NCBI GenBank assembly: GCA_031365665.1
Contig: JANLYO010000136.1
Location: 1-5,608, forward strand
Origin: JANYCG01 sp031365665
GTDB taxonomy: Bacteria > Pseudomonadota > Gammaproteobacteria > Burkholderiales > Burkholderiaceae_C
Reading direction: 5' to 3'
DNA length: 5,608 nt
Shown here: one piece after another, positions 1 through 5,358 of the stretch
How positions within the stretch are numbered: position 1 is the first letter of the stretch
Layout: each line of letters begins with the position of its first letter
Made by a program: the position numbers and the translations under genes
Notes under the pieces: model-generated
The model's input: the letters and a program-made list of their open reading frames with translations, nothing else
Databases searched by the model: none
What the model was told of the DNA's origin: nothing

Positions 1-1
1 G

Positions 2-1234
2 TTGCCCCGCACCCACGGCTCGGCGCTGTTCACCCGTGGCGAGACCCAGGCTTTGGTCGTCACCACGCTGGGCACCGAGCGCGACGCGCAGCGCATTGAC
101 GCGCTGGCCGGCGAGTACGAAGACCGCTTCATGCTGCACTACAACATGCCTCCGTTCGCCACCGGCGAAACCGGTCGTGTCGGTACCCCGAAGCGCCGCG
201 AAATCGGCCATGGCCGCCTGGCCAAACGCGCTTTGATCGCTTGCCTGCCGAGCAAAGAAGAGTTCCCCTACACCATGCGTGTCGTGAGCGAGATCACCGA
301 GTCCAACGGCTCCTCGTCGATGGCTTCGGTCTGCGGTGGCTGCCTCTCGCTGATGGACGCCGGCGTGCCGATGAAAGCCCACGTGGCGGGCATCGCCATG
401 GGCCTGATCAAGGAAGACAACCGCTTCGCCGTGTTGACCGACATTCTGGGTGACGAAGACCACCTGGGCGACATGGACTTCAAGGTGGCCGGCACCACCA
501 ACGGCATCACCGCGCTGCAGATGGACATCAAGATCCAGGGCATCACCAAAGAGATCATGCAGGTCGCGCTGGCGCAGGCCAAGGAAGCGCGCATGCATAT
601 CCTCTCGGCCATGCAAGCGGCGATGGGCGAAGCCAAGACCGACGTGTCGAGCTTCGCGCCCAAGCTGTTCACCATGAAGATCAACCCCGAGAAGATCCGC
701 GACGTGATCGGCAAGGGCGGCGCGGTGATCCGCGCGCTGACCGAAGAAACCGGTTGCCAGATCAACATCGAGGAAGACGGCACCATCACCATCGCCGCCA
801 CCGACGCCGACAAGGCCGAGGTCGCCAAGCAGCGCATCCAGCAGATCACCGCAGAAGTGGAAATCGGCAAGGTTTACGAAGGCCCGATCACCAAGATTCT
901 GGACTTCGGCGCGCTGGTCAACCTGTTGCCTGGCAAAGACGGCCTGCTGCACATCAGCCAGATTGCGCACGAGCGTGTGGAGAAGGTCACGGACTATTTG
1001 TCAGAAGGCCAGATCGTCAAAGTCAAAGTGATGGAGACGGACGAAAAGGGCCGCATCAAGCTGTCGATGAAAGCCTTGATTGAGCGCCCGCCCATGGGTG
1101 ACCGTCCGCAGAATGATCGTCCTCAGGGTGATCGCCCGCACCACGACCGCCCCTATGGAGATCGCCATCAAGGCGAGCGCCAGCCACAGGGTGATCGCCA
1201 ACAGGCTCAGGTTGAGCCGCACAACGGCAATTAA
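2..1234 (+). CDS. pnp: polyribonucleotide nucleotidyltransferase (PNPase), 3' part
   Basis: PNPase degrades RNA 3' to 5' by phosphorolysis, releasing nucleoside diphosphates, as a cytoplasmic trimer that is often part of a degradosome. The gene runs off the left edge: the first full codon is at base 2 and about 410 residues remain of a protein usually around 700-750, so the first RNase PH domain is missing. Visible parts (residues counted from base 2) are the second RNase PH core from about 1 to 220, with PRTHGSALFTRGETQ at its start, SNGSSSMASVCGG, and the acidic active-site stretch LGDEDHLGDMDFK at 149-161. A KH domain follows at about 222-285 with its GxxG loop GKGG at 237-240, then an S1 RNA-binding domain at about 289-358. 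The last 50 residues are a low-complexity, charged tail built on an xxDRP repeat. The gene ends in two adjacent in-frame stops, TAA TAG. The identification is secure; only the tail is unusual. Confidence 0.98.
   Translation: MPRTHGSALFTRGETQALVVTTLGTERDAQRIDALAGEYEDRFMLHYNMPPFATGETGRVGTPKRREIGHGRLAKRALIACLPSKEEFPYTMRVVSEITESNGSSSMASVCGGCLSLMDAGVPMKAHVAGIAMGLIKEDNRFAVLTDILGDEDHLGDMDFKVAGTTNGITALQMDIKIQGITKEIMQVALAQAKEARMHILSAMQAAMGEAKTDVSSFAPKLFTMKINPEKIRDVIGKGGAVIRALTEETGCQINIEEDGTITIAATDADKAEVAKQRIQQITAEVEIGKVYEGPITKILDFGALVNLLPGKDGLLHISQIAHERVEKVTDYLSEGQIVKVKVMETDEKGRIKLSMKALIERPPMGDRPQNDRPQGDRPHHDRPYGDRHQGERQPQGDRQQAQVEPHNGN
1094..1183 (+). repeat. pentapeptide xxDRP repeat encoding the PNPase tail
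   Basis: Six consecutive five-codon units encode MGDRP, QNDRP, QGDRP, HHDRP, YGDRH and QGERQ, followed by a further PQGDRQ. The units are clear at protein level but have diverged in DNA. One 13-nt stretch, CAGGGTGATCGCC, is exactly repeated at 1124-1136 and 1187-1199. The composition (D, R, P, Q, H, G) predicts an extended, disordered tail after the S1 domain. A role in RNA or partner binding is inference only. Confidence 0.8.
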
Positions 1235-1244
1235 TAGCGTTTAT

Positions 1245-1273
1245 TTGATATTTTAAATAAAAAAATAGATATT
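1245..1273 (+). promoter_or_regulatory. candidate sigma70 promoter for the oxidoreductase-tpiA-secG cluster
   Basis: TTGATA at 1245-1250 matches five of six bases of the -35 consensus. It is followed after exactly 17 bp by GATATT at 1268-1273, which matches four of six -10 bases. Transcription would start near 1280 and give a leader of about 65 nt. Because the surrounding DNA is nearly all A/T, chance matches are likely; TATACT at 1287-1292 is another possible -10 box with a poor -35. Confidence 0.35.
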
Positions 1274-1280
1274 TTTAGTC

Positions 1281-1299
1281 AAAATTTATACTAAATTTT
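1281..1299. repeat. 19-bp palindrome, operator-like
   Basis: AAAATTTA at 1281-1288 and TAAATTTT at 1292-1299 form perfect 8-bp inverted arms around TAC. The site lies at the predicted transcription start of the candidate promoter at 1245-1273, where a repressor could act. It is A/T-only apart from the central C, so it may be a by-product of composition. No regulator can be named. Confidence 0.3.
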
Positions 1300-1344
1300 A
1301 TAGCAAAATATTAATTAAATACGTGGCCTAACTGCCAAAATTTA

Positions 1345-2355
1345 ATGCAAGTAATTTCAATAGAAAAATATGGTGCACCCGAGGTGTTGGTGGCGGGTCA
1401 GCGCGCCATGCCTGTGGCCGGTGCGGGCGAGTTGTTGATTCGTGTGGCGGCCAGCGGGGTGAACCGCCCCGATGTGTTGCAACGTACCGGCAATTACCCC
1501 GTCCCGCCGGGCGCATCTGACTTGCCAGGCCTTGAGGTGGCGGGTGTGGTTGAAAGTGGCGACGCGGCAGCCCTGGCCGCAGCCGGTTTCAAAATCGGCG
1601 ACCGCGTGTGCGCCCTTGTGGCGGGTGGTGGGTATGCTCAATTTTGTGTAGCGCCTATCGTCCAGTGTTTGCCGTCTCCGGCTAAGCTGACAGATATCGA
1701 AGCGGCGTCCCTGCCAGAGACTTTCTTCACCGTGTGGAGCAACGTTTACGACAAGGCGCGGCTGCAAAATGGCGAAACCTTGTTGATCCAAGGTGGCTCC
1801 AGCGGCATTGGTGTGACCGCCATCGCCATGGCCAAAGCTTTGGGCGCCACGGTGATCGTGACCGCCGGCAGCGACGAAAAATGTGCCGCGTGCCTGGCCA
1901 TCGGCGCCGACCACGCCATCAACTACAACACCCACGATTTCGCCGAAGAGGCCAAACGCATCACGGGCGGCAAAGGTGTTGACGTGGTGCTGGACATGGT
2001 TGCGGGTGCTTACGTGGCGAGAGAGATCGACTGCCTGGCAGAAGACGGCCGGCTAGCCATCATTGCGGTGCAAGGCGGCATCAAGTGCGAGATGAATGCC
2101 GGGCTGGTGCTGCGCAAACGCCTGCAGATAACCGGCTCCACCCTGCGCCCGCGCCCGGTGGCGTTCAAAGCAAAAATTGCCCAGGCCTTGAAGCAACATG
2201 TGTGGCCGCTGATTGAAAGCGGTGCGGTCAAGCCGGTGATTTTCAAGACCTTCGATGCGCTGGGTGATGCCACTGGCTCAGGCGCAGCGAAAGCGCACAC
2301 CCTGATGGAATCCAATCAGCACATCGGCAAGATCGTGTTGACCTGGAAGCACTGA
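1345..2355 (+). CDS. NAD(P)H:quinone oxidoreductase, PIG3-type medium-chain dehydrogenase/reductase
   Basis: This soluble zinc-independent member of the medium-chain dehydrogenase/reductase superfamily probably reduces quinones with NADPH. Its 336 residues fit the PIG3 (TP53I3-like) quinone oxidoreductase family. The N-terminal GroES-like domain has GVNRPD at 38-43 and YPVPPGAS at 51-58, both typical of PIG3 proteins. The Rossmann fold carries the nucleotide-binding glycine motif GGSSGIG at 150-156, followed by VTAGSDEK and a GADHAINY strand. The C-terminus ends in the family-like ESNQHIGKIVLTW. I see no cysteine cluster for structural zinc. The ATG at 1345 gives a normal family N-terminus (MQVISIEKYGAPEVL), but no Shine-Dalgarno sequence precedes it; the upstream bases are AACTGCCAAAATTTA. 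The tpiA start lies 20 bp downstream, implying cotranscription. The true substrate cannot be read from sequence. Confidence 0.93.
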   Translation: MQVISIEKYGAPEVLVAGQRAMPVAGAGELLIRVAASGVNRPDVLQRTGNYPVPPGASDLPGLEVAGVVESGDAAALAAAGFKIGDRVCALVAGGGYAQFCVAPIVQCLPSPAKLTDIEAASLPETFFTVWSNVYDKARLQNGETLLIQGGSSGIGVTAIAMAKALGATVIVTAGSDEKCAACLAIGADHAINYNTHDFAEEAKRITGGKGVDVVLDMVAGAYVAREIDCLAEDGRLAIIAVQGGIKCEMNAGLVLRKRLQITGSTLRPRPVAFKAKIAQALKQHVWPLIESGAVKPVIFKTFDALGDATGSGAAKAHTLMESNQHIGKIVLTWKH

Positions 2356-2361
2356 GCTTGC

Positions 2362-2367
2362 GGGGGA
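2362..2367 (+). promoter_or_regulatory. ribosome binding site deciding the tpiA start
   Basis: GGGGGA lies 8 nt before the ATG at 2376 but only 2 nt before the in-frame ATG at 2370. The spacing therefore favours the second ATG. The site falls in the 20-bp gap after the oxidoreductase stop codon. Confidence 0.55.
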
Positions 2368-2375
2368 ACATGGCC

Positions 2376-3140
2376 ATGAAGCAGAAACTCATCGCTGGCA
2401 ACTGGAAGATGAATGGCAGCCTGGCTGCGAATGAGGCCTTGGTGCGGGCCTTGCTGGACGGCGCGGGTGTCGACAAGCCGGCAGGGCGGGCCACCAAAGT
2501 TGCCTTGTGCGCTCCGGCCGTTTACGTAGCGCAATTGAAGGGCCTTTTGAAGGGCAGCGCGATTGGCATCGGCGCGCAGGATGTTTCTGCCCATGAGTCC
2601 GGCGCGTTCACGGGTGAAATTTCAGCAGGCATGCTGCGTGACCTGGGCGTGCGTTATTCCCTCGTCGGCCACTCGGAAAGGCGTCAATACCACGGTGAAA
2701 CCGATGAAACGGTGGCCACCAAGGCGCAGCGCGCACTGGCTTGCGGCATCACGCCCATCGTGTGTGTCGGTGAAACCCTGGCCGAACGCGAGGCGGGTAA
2801 AACGGTTGAGGTCGTGAAGCGGCAACTGGCTGCGGTGATCCACACCAATGGCCATTGCATCAGCGAGATTGTGGTTGCCTATGAGCCAGTCTGGGCGATT
2901 GGCACCGGTAAAACAGCCACAGTGGCGCAGGCGCAGGAGGTGCATGCCGTGTTGCGCGCACAGCTCAAAGCTGCCACGGTGCATTCAGATTTGATTTCCA
3001 TTTTGTACGGCGGCAGCATGAATGCCGCCAATGCAGCGGCCTTGCTGGCCGAGCCGGACATCGACGGCGGGCTGGTGGGCGGCGCCTCGCTGAAGGCCGC
3101 AGACTTTTTGCAAATTATTGCAGCGGCTCATGTCGCATAA
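2376..3140 (+). CDS. tpiA: triosephosphate isomerase
   Basis: TpiA interconverts dihydroxyacetone phosphate and glyceraldehyde 3-phosphate in glycolysis and gluconeogenesis, as a cytoplasmic homodimeric TIM barrel. The 254-residue length is normal. All key residues are present: N9 and K11 in MKQKLIAGNWKMNG, the electrophile H99 in VGHSERR, and the catalytic base E170 in YEPVWAIGTGKTAT, which continues into the phosphate-gripping loop 6. The phosphate-binding YGGS is at 211-214 and GGLVGGASL at 231-239. I chose the ATG at 2376 because it gives the usual N-terminus and a good distance to GGGGGA; the ATG at 2370 would add Met-Ala and the TTG at 2358 would add six residues. The gene is 20 bp from the oxidoreductase and 30 bp from secG, so it probably belongs to one transcript with both. 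Confidence 0.98.
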   Translation: MKQKLIAGNWKMNGSLAANEALVRALLDGAGVDKPAGRATKVALCAPAVYVAQLKGLLKGSAIGIGAQDVSAHESGAFTGEISAGMLRDLGVRYSLVGHSERRQYHGETDETVATKAQRALACGITPIVCVGETLAEREAGKTVEVVKRQLAAVIHTNGHCISEIVVAYEPVWAIGTGKTATVAQAQEVHAVLRAQLKAATVHSDLISILYGGSMNAANAAALLAEPDIDGGLVGGASLKAADFLQIIAAAHVA

Positions 3141-3160
3141 GCGCAAACAGCTATTTATTT

Positions 3161-3165
3161 AGGAG
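3161..3165 (+). promoter_or_regulatory. ribosome binding site deciding the secG start
   Basis: AGGAG ends 5 nt before the GTG at 3171. An earlier in-frame GTG at 3165 overlaps this motif and so could not use it. This supports initiation at 3171 with a GTG codon. Confidence 0.7.
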
Positions 3166-3170
3166 TGATT

Positions 3171-3569
3171 GTGGAGAATATTTTTGTAAACCTCATCCTG
3201 GCTGTGCAGATGATTTCTGCCGTGGCCATGATTGGCTTGATCCTCATCCAGCACGGCAAGGGCGCTGACATGGGTGCCGCTTTTGGCAGCGGCGGTTCGG
3301 GCAGCCTGTTTGGCGCCAGTGGCAGCGCCAACTTCCTCTCGCGCACCACGGCGGTGCTGGCGACGGTGTTTTTCGTCGCCACGCTCTCTTTGGCCTATTT
3401 TGGCAACCTTCGCACCGGCGCACCGAGCGGCAGTGGCAGCGTGCTTGACGGCGCAGCCTCCGCAGTGCCCGCTGGCGCGCCTGCGGTGGCGGCCTCTGGC
3501 GCAGCGGTGTCGGCAGTTCAGGTGCCTGCGCCCGCCGCCTCCGGGGCCGCGCAGATACCGTCCAAATAA
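3171..3569 (+). CDS. secG: preprotein translocase subunit SecG
   Basis: SecG is the small inner-membrane subunit of the SecYEG channel and helps SecA-driven export of unfolded proteins. The 132-residue product has two hydrophobic segments, at about 6-26 and 59-79. They are joined by the conserved cytoplasmic loop IQHGKGADMGAAFGSG and GSLFGASGSANFLSR. From about residue 80 onward there is an Ala/Pro/Ser-rich tail (APAVAASGAA, PAPAASGAAQ) that makes it longer than the roughly 110-residue E. coli protein. I recall such tails as common in Burkholderiales SecG, and the tail is probably disordered. Translation is placed at the GTG at 3171 because AGGAG precedes it at good distance. tpiA ends 30 bp upstream, and a terminator-like structure follows the stop. 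Confidence 0.95.
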   Translation: MENIFVNLILAVQMISAVAMIGLILIQHGKGADMGAAFGSGGSGSLFGASGSANFLSRTTAVLATVFFVATLSLAYFGNLRTGAPSGSGSVLDGAASAVPAGAPAVAASGAAVSAVQVPAPAASGAAQIPSK

Positions 3570-3582
3570 GCCCCCAGCGCTG

Positions 3583-3635
3583 TCTGATTTGCAGGGCAAA
3601 AGACAGGGCAGGCGAGGGGCGAAATCAGATTTTTT
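3583..3635 (+). terminator. candidate intrinsic terminator after secG
   Basis: TCTGATTT at 3583-3590 and AAATCAGA at 3622-3629 are perfect 8-bp inverted arms. With one bulged G at 3621 the stem can gain two more G-C pairs (GC at 3591-3592 with GC at 3619-3620). Six T follow at 3630-3635. The stem is weak for a GC-rich genome and its loop is about 26 nt, with CAGGGCA repeated at 3592-3598 and 3604-3610. It is a plausible but imperfect end for the oxidoreductase-tpiA-secG transcript. Confidence 0.45.
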
Positions 3636-3640
3636 CAGGC

Positions 3641-3646
3641 TAGAAT
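3641..3646 (+). promoter_or_regulatory. candidate -10 box for tRNA-Leu and the nuo operon
   Basis: TAGAAT matches five of six -10 bases and is followed by a GC-containing stretch (GCGAAG). Transcription would begin about 56 nt before the tRNA. No good -35 hexamer exists at 16-18 bp upstream, where the sequence reads around GGGCGAAA, so the promoter is weak, activator-dependent or misidentified. It begins only 5 bp after the T-run of the terminator candidate. Confidence 0.35.
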
Positions 3647-3679
3647 GCGAAGTGGTTCAAGAAGCATTTTGCAAGACAA

Positions 3680-3698
3680 TTCCTCGAGCTTCCTGAGC
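3680..3698 (+). repeat. short imperfect tandem repeat in the tRNA leader
   Basis: TTCCTCGAGC at 3680-3689 is followed directly by TTCCTGAGC at 3690-3698, the same unit minus one C. It lies 10 bp before the mature tRNA 5' end. It may be chance or slippage; no function is suggested. Confidence 0.35.
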
Positions 3699-3708
3699 CA
3701 AAATAACA

Positions 3709-3793
3709 GCCGTCGTGGTGAAATTGGTAGACACGCTATCTTGAGGGGGTAGTGGCGAAAGCTGTGCGAGTTCGAGTCTCGCCGACGGCACCA
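3709..3793 (+). tRNA. tRNA-Leu (anticodon GAG)
   Basis: The 85-nt sequence folds as a class II tRNA. The acceptor GCCGTCG at 3709-3715 pairs with CGACGGC at 3783-3789, and ACCA is encoded at 3790-3793. The D stem is GTG/CAC at 3718-3720 and 3732-3734, with GG in its loop. The anticodon stem CTATC/GGTAG encloses the loop TTGAGGG, which puts the anticodon GAG at 3743-3745. This reads leucine CUC and CUU. A long variable arm lies at 3753-3765 with a GAAA loop, and the T arm is GCGAG-TTCGAGT-CTCGC at 3766-3782. The whole resembles the E. coli leucine GAG tRNA as I remember it. nuoA begins 35 bp downstream with no terminator between, so the tRNA may be processed out of a nuo leader transcript. Confidence 0.97.
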
Positions 3794-3828
3794 GACAAAC
3801 AGAACAATTCTTTAAGCTGCGACTACAG

Positions 3829-4188
3829 ATGAACCTTGAACAATATTTGCCGGTGCTGTTGTTCATACTGGTGGGTATCGCAGTAGGCGTCGCGCCGCAG
3901 GTGATTGGATTCATTCTCGGCCCCAACCGGCCCGATGCGGCGAAAAGCTCCCCTTACGAATGCGGCTTTGAAGCTTTCGAAGACGCGCGCATGAAATTTG
4001 ACGTGCGTTATTACCTGGTCGCCATCCTTTTTATCCTGTTTGACCTGGAAATCGCTTTCCTATTTCCCTGGGCCGTGGCGCTTAAGGAAATCGGGCCGCT
4101 GGGGTTCTGGTCCGTGATGGTGTTTTTGGGCATTCTGGTCGTGGGGTTCATCTACGAGTGGAAAAAAGGCGCCCTGGATTGGGAATAG
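3829..4188 (+). CDS. nuoA: NADH-quinone oxidoreductase subunit A
   Basis: NuoA (ND3 family) is a small membrane-arm subunit of respiratory complex I, near the junction with the peripheral arm and the quinone chamber. The 119-residue product has three predicted membrane helices, at about 6-30, 62-85 and 92-110. The first loop holds the conserved SPYECGFEAFEDAR at 41-54, with the ND3-loop cysteine at C45. The acidic residues D72 and E74 sit within the second helix (FILFDLEIAF), as is typical. The ATG at 3829 gives a standard family N-terminus (MNLEQYLPVLLF). No clear Shine-Dalgarno sequence precedes it. It is the first nuo gene, 35 bp after the tRNA and 18 bp before nuoB. Confidence 0.97.
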   Translation: MNLEQYLPVLLFILVGIAVGVAPQVIGFILGPNRPDAAKSSPYECGFEAFEDARMKFDVRYYLVAILFILFDLEIAFLFPWAVALKEIGPLGFWSVMVFLGILVVGFIYEWKKGALDWE

Positions 4189-4206
4189 AAGCAATAAAGC
4201 AGCACT

Positions 4207-4689
4207 ATGGCAATTGAAGGCGTTTTCAAAGAAGGGTTCATGACCACGTCATATGACTCAGTGATGAACTGGGCCAAGACGGGTTCCCTGTGGCCGATGT
4301 CTTTCGGCCTGGCCTGCTGCGCAGTCGAGATGATGCACGCCGCCGCTGCGCGGTACGACATCAGCCGTTTTGGTGCTGAGGTGTTCCGTGCCAGCCCCCG
4401 GCAGTCTGATTTGATGATCGTCGCAGGCACCCTGTGCAACAAGATGGCGCCTGCGCTGCGCAAGGTCTACGACCAGATGAGTGAGCCACGCTGGGTCATC
4501 AGCATGGGCTCTTGCGCCAATGGTGGCGGGTATTACCACTACAGTTATTCGGTGGTGCGCGGCTGCGACCGCATCGTGCCGGTAGACGTTTACGTGCCGG
4601 GTTGTCCGCCCACAGCCGAGGCGTTGTTGTACGGCATCATCCAATTGCAGCAGAAGATCCGCCGCACACAGACCATTGCGCGTGTTTGA
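4207..4689 (+). CDS. nuoB: NADH-quinone oxidoreductase subunit B
   Basis: NuoB (PSST, 20-kDa subunit) carries iron-sulfur cluster N2, the last electron carrier before quinone, and lies in the peripheral arm of complex I. The 160-residue product has all four expected N2 ligands: adjacent C37 and C38 in LACCAVEMMH, C103 in SMGSCANGGG, and C133 in VPGCPPTAEAL. Length and N-terminus (MAIEGVFKEGF) fit the betaproteobacterial form, without the N-terminal extension of E. coli NuoB. The start is 18 bp after the nuoA stop and has only a poor purine stretch before it, so it may depend on translation of nuoA. nuoC starts 17 bp downstream. Confidence 0.98.
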   Translation: MAIEGVFKEGFMTTSYDSVMNWAKTGSLWPMSFGLACCAVEMMHAAAARYDISRFGAEVFRASPRQSDLMIVAGTLCNKMAPALRKVYDQMSEPRWVISMGSCANGGGYYHYSYSVVRGCDRIVPVDVYVPGCPPTAEALLYGIIQLQQKIRRTQTIARV

Positions 4690-4692
4690 GCC

Positions 4693-4710
4693 ATGAAAGT
4701 GATTGCATGA
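4693..4710 (+). other. five-codon minimal ORF overlapping the nuoC start
   Basis: ATG AAA GTG ATT GCA TGA fills the nuoB-nuoC gap and its stop overlaps the nuoC start as ATGA at 4707-4710. If translated it would yield MKVIA and could feed ribosomes to nuoC by termination-reinitiation. It has no clear ribosome binding site and may be coincidental. Confidence 0.2.
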
Positions 4711-5348
4711 CTCAATTTGCTGTAGACCCGCAGGCGCTCAAAGGCACTATCGCCGCAGTCTTGGGCGACAAAGCCAAAAAAATCAGCGTCAAACTCGATG
4801 AGGTCACCGTGGTGGTAGCCGTTGCGGACTACCTGAGCGTGGCCACGGTTTTGCGCGACTCGCCTGGCTGCAACTTCGAAATCCTCATTGACCTGTGCGG
4901 TGTGGACTATTCCGAATACAAGCAAGATGGTGACGGCTTGCGCGGCGCGCCTGCGCTGGGGGGTGTGGGTGGTGGACGTTATGCGATCGTTTCGCATTTG
5001 TTGTCGGTGAGTTTGAACCAGCGTGTTCGCCTCAAGGTGTTTGCCGAGGACGACGACGTTCCCGTGGTGCCCTCGCTGATCGATATCTGGAGTTCTGTCA
5101 GCTGGTTTGAGCGGGAGGCGTTTGACCTGTTCGGCATCGTGTTTGATGGCCACAATGATCTGCGCCGCATCCTGACCGATTACGGTTTCATCGGCCACCC
5201 GTTCCGCAAGGACTTTCCCACAACCGGCCACGTCGAGATGCGTTATGACGCGGAAAAAAAACGCGTGATCTACCAGCCCGTGACGATCGAACCTCGTGAA
5301 ATCACGCCGCGCATCATCCGTGAAGACAACTATGGTGGCCGGCAATGA
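4707..5348 (+). CDS. nuoC: NADH-quinone oxidoreductase subunit C
   Basis: NuoC (30-kDa subunit) is a structural protein of the complex I peripheral arm that packs against NuoD. Here it is a separate 213-residue protein, as in most bacteria outside the enterics. The family signature is present at 135-156, starting EREAFDLFG and containing H149 and the basic R153/R154, and is followed by DYGFIGHPFRKDFP at 158-171. The C-terminal PREITPRIIREDNYGG is also typical. The ATG at 4707 gives a family-like N-terminus (MTQFAVDPQALK); the open frame extends upstream into nuoB without a credible start. A Gly-rich stretch at 73-90 between GVDYSEYK and RYAIVSHL looks longer than the loop I remember in relatives. 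The Shine-Dalgarno sequence is weak. Unlike the other nuo junctions, the gap to nuoD is long (126 bp). Confidence 0.97.
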   Translation: MTQFAVDPQALKGTIAAVLGDKAKKISVKLDEVTVVVAVADYLSVATVLRDSPGCNFEILIDLCGVDYSEYKQDGDGLRGAPALGGVGGGRYAIVSHLLSVSLNQRVRLKVFAEDDDVPVVPSLIDIWSSVSWFEREAFDLFGIVFDGHNDLRRILTDYGFIGHPFRKDFPTTGHVEMRYDAEKKRVIYQPVTIEPREITPRIIREDNYGGRQ

Positions 5349-5358
5349 TGCCCCCACG

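Larger units (their letters stand above)
1235..1344. other. AT-rich intergenic region between pnp and the oxidoreductase gene
   Basis: The 110-bp gap holds no gene. Bases 1235-1320 contain about 10 G or C in 86, roughly 88% AT, against strongly GC-rich coding DNA on both sides. It contains small A/T-only inverted repeats: TTATTT/AAATAA at 1241-1260, AAAAAT/ATTTTT at 1261-1276 and AAAATTTA/TAAATTTT at 1281-1299. No GC-stemmed intrinsic terminator for pnp is visible, so pnp may end in a Rho-dependent way or read through. The region most likely holds the promoter of the next gene cluster. Confidence 0.7.

Noticed and set aside
268..870. 200-codon open frame on the minus strand inside pnp
   Set aside because: It lies opposite highly conserved PNPase coding sequence and its translation shows no family motif; long antisense frames are common in GC-rich genes.
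1241..1276. A/T-only hairpins after pnp as an intrinsic terminator
   Set aside because: The stems are 6 bp of A-T pairs with no GC core, too weak for a standard intrinsic terminator.
1324..1337. TGGC-CTAACT-GCCA hairpin as a terminator or regulatory stem
   Set aside because: The stem is only 4 bp and no T-run follows; expected by chance.
2358..2375. Earlier tpiA starts (TTG at 2358, ATG at 2370)
   Set aside because: GGGGGA would lie inside or too near these starts, and the family N-terminus begins at the ATG at 2376.
3165..3170. Earlier GTG start for secG
   Set aside because: This GTG overlaps the AGGAG ribosome binding site that serves the GTG at 3171.
3592..3610. CAGGGCA repeated twice, considered as a regulator site or CRISPR-like unit
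   Set aside because: Two 7-nt copies 12 bp apart in the loop of the terminator candidate are too short and too few to support either.
4512..4706. N-terminal extension of the nuoC frame into nuoB
   Set aside because: The extension is an out-of-frame reading of conserved nuoB and its residues do not resemble NuoC; the ATG at 4707 gives the normal N-terminus.
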